64,000 bases of DNA from Colwellia sp. C1TZA3 (GCF_007954265.1 NZ_VOLS01000002.1:80968-144967); one strand, 5' to 3'; shown: positions 1 to 8,281, counted from the first letter of the stretch. The notes: generated by a model from the sequence alone, not told the origin. Numbers and translations are program-made.

Positions 1-132
1 GCCACTACTTGGCCATATCAATTCCCTTTGATTCGTTTGCACGTAGGTCTGGAAAATGTTGATGATTTAATTGATGATTTGGAACAAGGCTTTGCGCGTT
101 TTAATCAGGTGCTTGAGCAACAAGGTAACTAA
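1..132 (+). CDS. C-terminal end of a Cys/Met-metabolism PLP enzyme (cystathionine beta-lyase-like), partial
   Basis: The frame is open from the first base and ends in TAA at 130-132, giving 43 residues that include 'IRLHVGLENVDDLIDDLEQG'. This matches the conserved C-terminal helix of the Cys/Met metabolism PLP-dependent family, where MetC-type cystathionine beta-lyases end with an 'RLHIGLED..DLI.DL..GF' motif. The catalytic domain with the PLP lysine lies outside the window, so MetC, MetB and MegL cannot be told apart. The family makes or breaks cystathionine C-S bonds in the cytoplasm. The gene is followed directly by RAYT-derived repeats. Confidence 0.8.
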   Translation, partial: ATTWPYQFPLIRLHVGLENVDDLIDDLEQGFARFNQVLEQQGN

Positions 133-231
133 TATCAAGTTAGCATTGTAATCGCGAACTTAAGCATAGCAAGTGATTACTAAGAGCCAGTAACAAACTT
201 TGTGTAATGGCTGATGTTCGAACTATCGAAC

Positions 232-787
232 AACTATCGGGGTCAGAACAAAGTTAAATTAACTTTTTTCGCCATCCAAGTTTCCTGCCTGGCGGTAAAG
301 GATGTAAGCGTCTACCTGTTAGTGATGTCAGTTCGCTTTTAGAAACTATCGGGGTCAGAACAAAGTTAAATTAACTTTTGCGCCATCTAAGTTTCCTGCC
401 TGGCGGCAAAGGATGTAAGCGTCTACCTGTTAGTGATGTCAGTTCGCTTTTAAATCTATCATTACCTAAGGCCATACCAAGGCCATACCTGACTTAGTGG
501 CTGCTCTAATGTCTTCTAACAATTCCCCATCGACATGACAAGTAAATAAACTACGATAGGTGGCTTGGCGCTCAGTATTAACTATCGGGGTCAGAATATT
601 AACTATCGGGGTCAGAACAAAGTTAAATTAACTTTTAAATAACTATCGGGGTCAGAACAAAGTTGAATTAACTTTTTGCGCCATCCAAGTTTCCTGCCTG
701 GCGGCAAAGGATGTAAGCGTCTACCTGTTAGTGATGTCAGTTCGCTTTTAAATCTATCATCATATCTCGGGGTCAGAACAAAGAACT
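232..787. repeat. Stack of partial 3'-end copies of the neighbouring RAYT transposase gene
   Basis: The motif AACTATCGGGGTCAGAA starts at 232 (with its AA), 344, 580, 601 and 641, with a degenerate form at about 766. It is the same sequence that borders the 3' end of the complete gene at 789. After the motif, the units at 232, 344 and 641 continue into the last part of the transposase gene (about 110, 235 and 120 bp), while those at 580, 601 and 766 are only a few tens of bp. All units face the same way and all lack the transposase 5' part. No complete gene is present here. This accounts for the whole stretch between the PLP enzyme and the transposase. Confidence 0.85.
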
Positions 788-788
788 A

Positions 789-1592
789 AACTATCGGGGT
801 CAGAACAAAGTTAAATTAACTTTTTTCGCCATCCAAGTTTCCTGCCTGGCGGTAAAGGATGTAAGCGTCTACCTGTTAGTGATGTCAGTTCGCTTTTAAA
901 TCTATCATTACCTAAGGCCATACCTGACTTAGTGGCTGCTCTAATGTCTTCTAACAATTCCCCATCGACATGACAAGTAAATAAACTACGATAGGTGGCT
1001 TGGCGCTCAGTATCATTAAGACCTAACGCGGTGTATAAAAGATGTGGAGTGCATAAATTTGAAACCTTACCTAATGCATTAATCTGATAGCTAGACCAAA
1101 CATATTCAGAAGGCTCTGCCACCATCGAGGCCCTAACTGGGTTTAGCTCAATATAACGATAAAGATGAAGTAGGTACACTTCATCTTCCACTAAGCAGGA
1201 CTTAAAGCGTCCTTCCCACAATGTCCCCGTTCTTTTATAGCTATGATTAAAGTATCTGACATATTGCCTACCCAAAGCCTGCATCATTTGACTAACGCCA
1301 TCTTCTTCGCGCGGCGTACACAATAAATGGACGTGGTTAGTCATCAATACCCAAGCGTGAATAGCAACTCCAAACTTAACAGAAAACTCTTTTAACCAAG
1401 CAATATAAGCAAAAAAATCTTGTTCACTGCCAAAACAAATTTGACGGTTATTACCCCGTTGAATAATATGTTGTGCAATACCAACTGGGCAGATACGAGG
1501 TAAACGACTCATTAGGATGTCCTTGTCATTGAGTTAAGCAAGTAACAAGTATAGCCTATGCATTATTTAACTTTGTTCTGACCCCGATAGTT
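789..1592 (-). mobile_element. RAYT/REP-type transposable unit with inverted ends
   Basis: The transposase gene is bracketed by the same sequence in opposite orientation: AACTATCGGGGTCAGAACAA from 789 on the left and its complement (TTAACTTTGTTCTGACCCCG then ATAGTT, 1567-1592) on the right. The stop codon of the transposase lies inside the left end. This REP-flanked arrangement is typical of REP-associated tyrosine transposases, which are usually single-copy, domesticated relatives of IS200/IS605 enzymes. No target duplication is apparent, as expected for this class. Confidence 0.75.
811..1512 (-). CDS. REP-associated tyrosine transposase (RAYT, Y1_Tnp / IS200-like)
   Basis: This is a single-strand DNA transposase of the HUH (Y1) family, 233 residues, typical of RAYT proteins. 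Visible landmarks are the N-terminal 'HIIQRGNNRQ' strand, the metal-binding HUH motif in 'NHVHLL' around residues 59-64, a helix with the presumed nucleophilic tyrosine in 'GRQYVRYFNHSY' around residues 81-92, and 'LWEGRFKS' and 'YIELNPVRA' downstream. The family cuts and rejoins REP-like hairpins. A Shine-Dalgarno AAGGA lies upstream of the ATG at 1512. The gene looks intact, with no frameshift or internal stop. Its 3' end runs into the terminal repeat and is the source of the partial copies to its left. Confidence 0.92.
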   Translation of the reverse strand: MSRLPRICPVGIAQHIIQRGNNRQICFGSEQDFFAYIAWLKEFSVKFGVAIHAWVLMTNHVHLLCTPREEDGVSQMMQALGRQYVRYFNHSYKRTGTLWEGRFKSCLVEDEVYLLHLYRYIELNPVRASMVAEPSEYVWSSYQINALGKVSNLCTPHLLYTALGLNDTERQATYRSLFTCHVDGELLEDIRAATKSGMALGNDRFKSELTSLTGRRLHPLPPGRKLGWRKKLI

Positions 1593-1640
1593 ACTTAGCC
1601 TATGCATTATTTAACTTTGTTCTGACCCCGATAGTTACTT
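1553..1640. repeat. 44-bp tandem duplication containing the RAYT right-end repeat
   Basis: Two adjacent 44-bp units (1553-1596 and 1597-1640) both begin AGCCTATGCATTATTTAACT and carry CTGACCCCGATAGTTACTT at their ends. Each unit contains one copy of the inverted terminal repeat of the transposase unit, so the right end is present twice. Confidence 0.9.
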
Positions 1641-1754
1641 GTTTTCATCCTTCGCCTTGTTGTAATATGTGAGAAATCATAATTGTAGTCAGCATTATGA
1701 TAAAGTGGCTTGTGATCCGTCTTCTACGTATAGTATTTGATAAAAGAGAGTTGA

Positions 1755-3041
1755 ATGAATAATGTTTCGCCCATAAGAAAAGGTTTATTTCAACTTTTAT
1801 ATTCTGTGATAGAAATAGGTGTTTGCCGAGTTATTACTAGCAAATCTTCAAAGCTGTTAGCGAGTTTAAAAAAAACCTATATTGAAAATATCCCTGAACA
1901 TCATCAAGTTGTTTTTTTACCAGGAAAAATTGAGCACCTTGATGATTTAACTTGTGTTTTAGTAACAGCAGGTATCGCTCAGTTTTCCTCAATAGAAAAT
2001 AACGAACAATTCCTTGAAAATGCTAAGCAATATTTAATTGAAAACAAAGATAAGGAAGTTATCACTATTTGGGCATTTGAAAATGCTGATTTGATTTCAA
2101 GTGATATACATTATCTCTTAGGACAACTACTGGCATGGCAACGCTATGGTAGCTCATTATTGACTATTGAATTATGGGGTCATACATTACTAGAGAAGTC
2201 ATATAGCTCAGGGGAAATTAGTCAATATTATCAAAGTAAAATTTATCCTATTAATCTTGATGAAAACCTCAATCTTAAGTCCAAAATCGCCTTGTTTAAC
2301 TTCAAATCAATTAACTTTAAGCTGTTCATTGCCTTGATAGGGGGATTACTTTTAGGCCCACAAATAAAACCTTTGCTAGAGAATTTTTCAAATATTTATA
2401 ATAGTTCAGCACAGCCAACAGTAAATTTAGTCAGTAATATAGAAATAGATAAACTAACGCCAAAAGCAATAGTGGCAGAGCCTGCCTTTGACGATGTGGA
2501 TGATAATAATAGCCAAAAAGAAATACTTAAACAATCAAACTTCCTAACACTTAACGAGGGTATAGAATTTAAAGAAAACAGGCAAAACCTCGCTATAACA
2601 CTAGCAAGTAATACAGACGAAACAAATAATATAAGTGAAAAAAACAACGATAAAATGCACAATAAGCAAGTTGTAGAGCACATTGTAAAAGCAGACCCCC
2701 CCCACTGGTACTTTAAATTATCACCTAGTGACTGGCTAAGTGAATATAATATTAATTTGAATCATCAATTACAGACAGAAAATAATCAAATCTATATTCA
2801 GTACGGCGTATATCGACATAAACGTTCTGTTATAAGATTTGCTACAGAAAATAAATTGTTAAGCGATTATTATCATTTATGTTATTCCTCTGATTGGCAA
2901 ATGGTGGCGTTGATGACAGGTGCTTATCAAGGTTATCGTCAAGCATTTAAAGACTTGATTAAGATAAAAGAGCAGGGCTTTGATGGAGTTATTGTTAACT
3001 CATCTTATTTAAATGCATGGCAATGTAGTAATCAAAACTAA
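1755..3041 (+). CDS. Putative single-pass membrane protein with SPOR-like C-terminus (DamX-like architecture)
   Basis: A 428-residue protein I cannot name with certainty. Its N-terminal ~170 residues have an ATPase-like fold pattern ('VITIWAFENADLISSDIHYL' resembles the Walker-B/sensor stretch of ExeA/DamX-type proteins) but no Walker A lysine motif is visible. A hydrophobic segment near residues 190-207 ('LFIALIGGLLLGP') is a likely transmembrane helix. A low-complexity Asn/Glu-rich linker follows, then a C-terminal segment ('YIQYGVYRHKRSVIRFA', 'MVALMTGAYQGYRQAFKDL', 'NAW') with the spacing of a peptidoglycan-binding SPOR domain. DamX in other gammaproteobacteria has the same order. A good AGAGAG ribosome site precedes the ATG. 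It is more A+T-rich than its neighbours and stands alone beside the transposase. The function is inference. Confidence 0.6.
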   Translation: MNNVSPIRKGLFQLLYSVIEIGVCRVITSKSSKLLASLKKTYIENIPEHHQVVFLPGKIEHLDDLTCVLVTAGIAQFSSIENNEQFLENAKQYLIENKDKEVITIWAFENADLISSDIHYLLGQLLAWQRYGSSLLTIELWGHTLLEKSYSSGEISQYYQSKIYPINLDENLNLKSKIALFNFKSINFKLFIALIGGLLLGPQIKPLLENFSNIYNSSAQPTVNLVSNIEIDKLTPKAIVAEPAFDDVDDNNSQKEILKQSNFLTLNEGIEFKENRQNLAITLASNTDETNNISEKNNDKMHNKQVVEHIVKADPPHWYFKLSPSDWLSEYNINLNHQLQTENNQIYIQYGVYRHKRSVIRFATENKLLSDYYHLCYSSDWQMVALMTGAYQGYRQAFKDLIKIKEQGFDGVIVNSSYLNAWQCSNQN

Positions 3042-3163
3042 TAATCATCAGAAGGTATTTTACCGGCTCTAAATGAAAAATTAGATAGACATTTAATGAG
3101 TAAGTGTTCTGGTTTGGATTAATTTTATGATAAACACGACTTTTAAAGTAGCAAAGCACTCAC

Positions 3164-3661
3164 ATGTATAAAAAAACAAATAAAAAAGATACAAAGCCGC
3201 AAGTGATTTCTTATGATCGGGTCAAATCCTATATGATTTGGATGATTGAGAGGTATGGTGATTACTCAGCAAAAGCGTTACTTCAAAAAGCCAATATGTT
3301 ATTTAAAGATGATACTCAATTTAATGAGCCAGCACTTAGTTATCTGATAGAACATGACATTATTAATGATTTTCGCTATGCAACACGCTTAACTACCAGC
3401 TTTTCAGAAAAAAATATTGGTGTTAATAAAATCAAAGAAAAACTGTATATAAAGGGGTTTGCATCTAAAATAATTAATGATTGTGTCGAGGCGCTAGAAA
3501 CGTCTGATGATGAATATTTTGCCAAGGCGCTTTCATTAAAGATAAGAAAGTTTGGTGAAGAACCTATTGAAGATATAAAATTAAAGCAAAAAGCGCTGCG
3601 GCATTTAATAGCTAAAGGTTTTACCTATTCAATCGCCGATAAAGCGATCAAATTCAGTTAA
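3164..3661 (+). CDS. RecX-family protein
   Basis: A 165-residue helical protein with the three-helix repeat pattern of RecX: 'YGDYSAKALLQKA' near residues 32-44, 'YLIEHDIINDFRYATRL' near 64-80, 'NIGVNKIKEKLYIKGF' near 87-102 and 'KQKALRHLIAKGFTYSIADK' near the C-terminus. RecX proteins bind RecA filaments and limit recombination and SOS activity in the cytoplasm. Canonical recX lies directly after recA, but here neither recA nor another SOS gene is adjacent, so this may be a second, stand-alone RecX paralogue. No strong ribosome site is visible before the ATG at 3164. The start is the first ATG in frame. Confidence 0.8.
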   Translation: MYKKTNKKDTKPQVISYDRVKSYMIWMIERYGDYSAKALLQKANMLFKDDTQFNEPALSYLIEHDIINDFRYATRLTTSFSEKNIGVNKIKEKLYIKGFASKIINDCVEALETSDDEYFAKALSLKIRKFGEEPIEDIKLKQKALRHLIAKGFTYSIADKAIKFS

Positions 3662-3885
3662 CAACACTATAGAAAATACTTTTAATTTAACTAATTAGAT
3701 AGCCAAAATAATCAAAAATAGAGGCTAAAGACACATAATTAATTATGGCTAGAGCATAATGCTATAAAGCTTATTGCTAATGAAGCTAAAAATAGGGTAC
3801 GCGGTTAGCTAATAAAATCAATGCGCTCAAAGTCATCGACTTTATTAGCCGGTACCGTGATAAAAATTTGTTACAGGCTTAAAAT

Positions 3886-4287
3886 TTACTTATTAAATTT
3901 ATTAACCGCGGTGAGCAATTGCCGACAAGATACCTGCCCAACTAACTTACCATCTTCAATAACGGGTCGACGACGGTGTTTTTTTAATAGCATATCCTGA
4001 GCGACATTGATAATGTCATCACTAGGATGAGCCACAACTATATTTTCTTTAGTCATATATTCACTGACCAAACCCACACCAACATTATTGTAAGTGCTTT
4101 CGAGTATGGCGGCTAAACAATCCATTTCGGAAAGTACGCCTATGAGGACTTTCTTTTCATCTATTACGCAAACCCCTGAAACTTTATTATCTATGATGAT
4201 TTTCATCGTATCTAACAAATTATCATCACCTTTGACCTTGATCGGGTTAGTGATCATATAATCGCGTAAATCAACTGATTGAAGCAT
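3886..4287 (-). CDS. Tandem CBS-domain protein
   Basis: A 133-residue protein made of two CBS motifs. The first (about residues 9-55) contains 'MITNPIKVKGDDNLLDTMKI' and 'GVCVIDEKKVLIGVLSEMDC'; the second (about 75-130) contains 'VAHPSDDIINVAQDML' and 'RRPVIEDGKLVGQVSCRQLL'. CBS pairs bind adenine nucleotides and act as energy or ligand sensors. With no effector domain attached, the protein probably regulates a partner in trans. An AAGGTGA ribosome site lies before the ATG at 4287. It is monocistronic. The target is unknown. Confidence 0.88.
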   Translation of the reverse strand: MLQSVDLRDYMITNPIKVKGDDNLLDTMKIIIDNKVSGVCVIDEKKVLIGVLSEMDCLAAILESTYNNVGVGLVSEYMTKENIVVAHPSDDIINVAQDMLLKKHRRRPVIEDGKLVGQVSCRQLLTAVNKFNK

Positions 4288-4614
4288 GGTAAATCACCTT
4301 ATAATTTAGTAATAATTATCATTATGTAAAAAGATAGGCTGGATGTCTTTTTGAGCTTAAGATTCGGCCACTCAGCTTAATAGAATATAAACGTCATATC
4401 TAATATAAGTCAAAGAATACTATAAATATTTTTATAAAAAAGTTAACTGTTAAACAATGAAACAAGTGAATAAATAAGCTTTGAAGATATATAAGAAGCT
4501 ATATTTAGGTTACTTTAATGCTCAGCCAAGTTGCAGTAAAAGTAAAAAATCCCTTATATTTTAGGTGGTTGACCATAAACCCCTTCGTTCTACTGTTAAC
4601 GATGGCAAGCTCTA

Positions 4615-4773
4615 ATACCAGTTCCATTAAGTTTGTGATCTTGTTGTGCGCAGGAAAAATAATTCAAGGTAAGGCGCTCGATTGAGCAATAGCTGGCTAT
4701 TGGGAGTGAGAGCAACACAGCCTTGAGCTATTTTAACTAGTACAAGTGAGTAATAACTTAATGGGATTGGTAT
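4615..4773. mobile_element. MITE-like element, copy A (159 bp)
   Basis: A 159-bp non-coding element with inverted ends: ATACCAGTTCCATTAAGT on the left and ACTTAATGGGATTGGTAT on the right. Near-identical copies of exactly the same length lie at 34740-34898 and 61620-61778. The interior carries GATTGAGCAATAGCTGGCTA and CACAGCCTTGAGCTATTTTA. The outermost TA at each end is consistent with a TA target duplication, as in IS630/Tc1-mariner elements. There is no open frame, so mobilisation would need a transposase in trans. Confidence 0.88.
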
Positions 4774-4819
4774 AACTTAGCTTTGCAGGTAAACACACTT
4801 CAGGACGGGATAGGGTAAA

Positions 4820-4867
4820 AGAAATACCGAGCAAGTTATAGATGATTTATAAACCACTCGGTATTTT
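4820..4867 (-). terminator. Probable terminator of the phosphatase operon
   Basis: AAATACCGAG (4822-4831) pairs with CTCGGTATTT (4857-4866), a perfect 10-bp stem with a 25-nt loop. On the minus strand it is followed by a T-rich run. It lies just past the phosphatase stop codon. Confidence 0.6.
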
Positions 4868-4903
4868 TACTTTGTTTTACTTTTTTGTAGGTATAGCGCT
4901 GTT

Positions 4904-6334
4904 TTATTTTTTACCTAATAGAGTGAAAATTTTCTTGGCAATGTCAGTATTATCTTGAAAACCTGAAAATATTTCGCTGCCTTTACCGAAGGCAAATACA
5001 GGTACATCGATACCAGTATGTGTACCTGAAGGACTAATTGATCCCCAACCTGTATTGGTTTTTACATCAATAATTTTGGTTATAACGTTAAGCACAGATT
5101 GGTAGGGTCTAGGTTCCCTTTTACCTTTTTTAACATCAGTAGCCAATAACTTAAATTGCTTAATAATGCCGTGGTCAGCAAGTTTAGCTTGTTGTAAATT
5201 TCCCATGTCTGTGGCTGTTATTTCAAAGGACAGTAATTCACCCACTTGTGCAAGTGATAACTCCTTAGTGGTAAATCGCTTTGCCACTGTTGTTGGCGAT
5301 ATGGTCATGCTACGTAAAAATTCGGGCTTCCATAAATATTTACTGTTGATATCAGCGTTAGAACGCTCAGTTTTTTTACCGATACTTAAACCACCAGTAC
5401 TATGATCTGCGGTGACTACGACTAATGTATCTGGATGTTCTTCCACATAAGTTTCAAGGTATTCTAAGGTTTTGGCTAAATCGTCCATTTCATGCATAGC
5501 GGCGGCAACATCTCGAGCATGTCCGCCGTAATCAATTTGACTGCCTTCAATTAACATGAAAAAGCCTTTACTATTTTCTAACTGCTTTGTTGCTGCTTGC
5601 GTCATTGTTGATAGGCGGTGCTTATTGGTATCATCTAATGCCCAAGATAAGCCGGTTTTATCAAATAAACCTAGTACAGGTTTATTTGCTGGAATAGTGC
5701 TTATTTCACTATATTTATCAATATAGTGAAAACCTGATTGTATAAACTCATCAACAAGATTTCTATCTTCACGGATAAAATATTTCCAGCCGCCACCAAA
5801 ATATAAGTCGGCTTTAATACCATCATCGATGTAACTATCGGCAATAGCATTATAGTTATAGCGATGAACATTATGAGCTAAATAAGCAGCAGGGGTGGCA
5901 TGATTAATTTGCAAGGTAACGACGACACCGGTTTTCTTACCACTTTGTTTGGCATATTCCAAAACGGTTTCAACGGCTTGTTTGTTAACGTCGACACCAA
6001 TAGCGCCATTATAGCTTTTAACACCGGTTGATAATGCGGTAGCACTGGCAGCTGAGTCGGTAATGTAGCCTGACTCAGCTGCTGGATAGGTACTGCTATT
6101 GCCAACAAAGTTACGGTCAAACACTGTTTGCTCTATTTCTGGGGTATTAGGGTCGTCATTAAAATAGCGATAGGCGCTGGTATAGGCTGGGCCCATACCA
6201 TCACCAATAACCATAATGATATTTTTTGGTGTACTTGCTGCAATAGTGTTTGTTTTAGCATGATCAGATGCTTGTAGTTGACCACAAGACATGATCATCA
6301 AGCTGGTTAATAAGGTTGGAATGAATTTTTTCAT
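4904..6334 (-). CDS. phoA: Alkaline phosphatase (PhoA family)
   Basis: A 476-residue secreted phosphomonoesterase. 'MVIGDGMG' at residues 41-48 carries the first metal Asp, 'TDSAASATALSTG' from residue 92 carries the nucleophilic serine (Ser94), and 'LIEGSQIDYGGHARD', 'VVVTADHSTGG' and 'SGTHTGIDVPVFAFG' supply the other zinc and magnesium ligands. The N-terminus 'LLTSLMIMSCGQ' ends in a possible lipobox (Cys17), so it may be a lipoprotein; a normal signal-peptidase site after 'LQA' is the alternative. It follows the secreted EEP hydrolase and TetR genes on the same strand, so its natural role here may be dephosphorylating nucleotides so that nucleosides can enter by NupC. That role is inference; phosphate scavenging is the general one. 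Confidence 0.92.
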   Translation of the reverse strand: MKKFIPTLLTSLMIMSCGQLQASDHAKTNTIAASTPKNIIMVIGDGMGPAYTSAYRYFNDDPNTPEIEQTVFDRNFVGNSSTYPAAESGYITDSAASATALSTGVKSYNGAIGVDVNKQAVETVLEYAKQSGKKTGVVVTLQINHATPAAYLAHNVHRYNYNAIADSYIDDGIKADLYFGGGWKYFIREDRNLVDEFIQSGFHYIDKYSEISTIPANKPVLGLFDKTGLSWALDDTNKHRLSTMTQAATKQLENSKGFFMLIEGSQIDYGGHARDVAAAMHEMDDLAKTLEYLETYVEEHPDTLVVVTADHSTGGLSIGKKTERSNADINSKYLWKPEFLRSMTISPTTVAKRFTTKELSLAQVGELLSFEITATDMGNLQQAKLADHGIIKQFKLLATDVKKGKREPRPYQSVLNVITKIIDVKTNTGWGSISPSGTHTGIDVPVFAFGKGSEIFSGFQDNTDIAKKIFTLLGKK

Positions 6335-6374
6335 ATTTATTTCCGCTAAATATTATTGGTAGATATAACTGCTT

Positions 6375-6418
6375 AACTCGGTTGAATTTAACTCAGTTGA
6401 ATTTAACTTGGCTAATTT
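6375..6418. repeat. Three tandem 15-bp units between the hydrolase and phosphatase genes
   Basis: The units read AACTCGGTTGAATTT (6375-6389), AACTCAGTTGAATTT (6390-6404) and AACTTGGCTAATTT (6405-6418, one base shorter). They fill most of the 91-bp gap between the two genes of the operon. Confidence 0.85.
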
Positions 6419-6425
6419 AAAACAG

Positions 6426-7640
6426 TTATTTATTAATTGGCTTTTTAAACTTTACGTCCACCCAAACCAGTCGGTGATCTGACGAGGCAGCACGGTCTTT
6501 TATTAAACGAAACTCAGCTGCATTTGCTTTTGGCCAAAATATACCTGAGCCAAGCACATCAAATTGTGCTTTTGCAGGTAAAACATAGTCGGCTCGCATG
6601 CCCCAAAATGCGGTGTGATTTTTTGCATTTGGATTGTTTTTTCGGTGTAGCTTTCCTCCTTCGCTACTTGGTTTAGCATCAACAACTCGGGGATGATTTA
6701 TTAAACGCTCAATGCCCGACTTTATTGCACTACCCTCTATTGCATCGGCATTTAAATCACCCAATATAACAAAAGCTTTATCTTGAGCTAAACCACCAAA
6801 ATGCTGATTATCGTCATAAATGTAATTGGATAACGAAGGGGTTAGGTAATCACTCCAGAAACGTATTTCATCAAAGTTTCGTTTGCCGTTTCTGTCTTCT
6901 GGTCCATCAAATACCGGTGGGGTAGGATGGCTTGCCAAAATGTGCAATTCATGACCATTGACGTTGACCGGAATATCCCAGTGAGATTTAGACGATAGTC
7001 TAAAGTTATTCCACGCTTGCTCATTATACCAAGGCGTTTTTGAATCAGGATTTACTGGTATTAAGGCATTGGGCATATCGCGCCATTTAAACAGTTGAAA
7101 GGTTCTGATTTTTTCTTCAACAATAGGATATTTCGATAACAATGCCATGGCGAAATGCCCCGAAAAAAGCCCATAACCATAGGCATCATTGGGTAATTCA
7201 CCTATTTTGTTATCATTGTTTAAGTCATCACCAGAAGCAACACCGGTATTAACTGGGCCTTGATAAAAATAAGGGTAATCAACAGCCGCATTACTTTGCT
7301 GACTTCTTGCTAAATAATCGCTTAAAAAGCGTTTTAGTGATTGATGTTTAGGATCATTACCATCAAATTCATTCAATAAAATAATATCAGGATTTACTCG
7401 TTGAATAATTTCAGCAATATTTTTAATTTGTTGATGATTTTCTACTAACGCTGTGGCCAACTCATCTCCTGTAGGCTTTGGTTCTTTGCCTAATTCTGAA
7501 GGTAAGTAATTTAATGCTTCCATGCTGACATTAAAAGTGGCAATGCGTAAGCTTGACGTTGAATTGTTTGATGTTTGTGACATAGCAACACCTGAGTAGA
7601 CTAGCAAGGTAGTTGCCACTAAATGGGTTAATACTCGCAT
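6426..7640 (-). CDS. Secreted endonuclease/exonuclease/phosphatase (EEP) family hydrolase
   Basis: About 404 residues with a signal peptide ('MRVLTHLVATTLLVYSGVAMS') and the EEP/DNase I-like catalytic set: 'RIATFNV' (metal Asn), 'LLNEFDG' (metal Glu), 'LASHPTP' (His), 'ILGDLNAD' (Asp and Asn) and C-terminal 'SSDHRLVW' (Asp-His pair). The family cleaves phosphodiesters or phosphomonoesters; a DNase, RNase or nucleotidase role suits the setting, but the substrate is not determined by sequence. I choose the ATG at 7640 over an in-frame ATG at 7664 because it begins the signal peptide and has AGGAA 7 nt upstream. That ribosome site overlaps the TAG stop of the upstream TetR gene, suggesting translational coupling. 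phoA follows on the same strand. Confidence 0.85.
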   Translation of the reverse strand: MRVLTHLVATTLLVYSGVAMSQTSNNSTSSLRIATFNVSMEALNYLPSELGKEPKPTGDELATALVENHQQIKNIAEIIQRVNPDIILLNEFDGNDPKHQSLKRFLSDYLARSQQSNAAVDYPYFYQGPVNTGVASGDDLNNDNKIGELPNDAYGYGLFSGHFAMALLSKYPIVEEKIRTFQLFKWRDMPNALIPVNPDSKTPWYNEQAWNNFRLSSKSHWDIPVNVNGHELHILASHPTPPVFDGPEDRNGKRNFDEIRFWSDYLTPSLSNYIYDDNQHFGGLAQDKAFVILGDLNADAIEGSAIKSGIERLINHPRVVDAKPSSEGGKLHRKNNPNAKNHTAFWGMRADYVLPAKAQFDVLGSGIFWPKANAAEFRLIKDRAASSDHRLVWVDVKFKKPINK

Positions 7641-7648
7641 ATAAATTC

Positions 7649-8281
7649 CTATTTTAAACCGCAACCACGTAATATAAAATCAGTTAAAAACTCGGTAACT
7701 TGGGTTATATCGTCTTCTTCGTAGTCGGCACGATTCATAATGGTTAATATTTGTTGTTCAAAATCAGCATAATGTTGAGTTGAAGACCAAATTAAGAAGA
7801 TAAGCTTTACCGGGTCAACATTTTTCATTTCACCGCTATCGATCCACACTTGAAATACTTTAGCTTTCTCCCTTACCCATTGGCGTAAATAGGTGCGAGA
7901 AAACTCTTTCAAGTGTAATGCCCCTTGTATAATTTCCATAGCATAAATTTTAGATGCCTGAGGGTGTTCAAAAGACATTTTTACTTTCGAAGCAATAAAC
8001 TTTTCAATTGCCACAACAGGACCGTCGTTAATATCAAGCTCACCAATGCCTTGATCCCAGGTATCCAAAGTTAACTGCAACACCGCATGATAGATATTTT
8101 CTTTATTTTTGAAATAATATAATACGTTGGCTTTTGGCAGATTTGCACTGTCAGCGATAGACTGAACAGTAGCGCCTTTAAAGCCTTGAAGAATAAACTC
8201 TTTTTGAGCCGCAGCTAAAATTACAGTTTCACTGCGGGCCCGAATACTTCCTTGCTTTTCATTGCTGGTATTGTTGCTCAC
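7649..8281 (-). CDS. TetR-family regulator resembling RutR
   Basis: A 210-residue one-component regulator with an N-terminal TetR helix-turn-helix ('GFKGATVQSIADSANLPKAN' then 'VLYYFKNKENIYHAVL', about residues 33-70). The ligand domain carries 'HPQASKIYAMEIIQGA' and 'FLIWSSTQHYADFEQQI', which closely resemble the corresponding parts of E. coli RutR ('YPQASRLFCMEM', 'IWASTQHYADF'). RutR senses uracil and thymine and binds TTGACCAnnTGGTCAA. Sites of that form occur upstream of cdd-deoA and udk/deoB in this window, so this protein is probably the local repressor of nucleoside use. It is first in a leftward unit with the EEP hydrolase and phoA. I give no symbol because the ligand and orthology need testing. 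Confidence 0.88.
   Translation of the reverse strand: MSNNTSNEKQGSIRARSETVILAAAQKEFILQGFKGATVQSIADSANLPKANVLYYFKNKENIYHAVLQLTLDTWDQGIGELDINDGPVVAIEKFIASKVKMSFEHPQASKIYAMEIIQGALHLKEFSRTYLRQWVREKAKVFQVWIDSGEMKNVDPVKLIFLIWSSTQHYADFEQQILTIMNRADYEEDDITQVTEFLTDFILRGCGLK

Larger units (their letters stand above)
4288..4903. other. 616-bp intergenic stretch with a MITE and a terminator
   Basis: This gap between the CBS gene and the alkaline phosphatase gene contains the 159-bp MITE-like element (4615-4773) and the phosphatase terminator (about 4820-4867). I see no coding sequence in the rest, which is strongly A+T-rich. Confidence 0.7.

Noticed and set aside
232..787. Regularly repeated motif that could suggest a CRISPR array
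   Set aside because: The units vary in length, the intervening DNA is itself transposase sequence, and there are no cas genes.
2396..2683. 95-codon frame antisense to the DamX-like gene
   Set aside because: It is a low-complexity shadow of the linker region, with no start signals.
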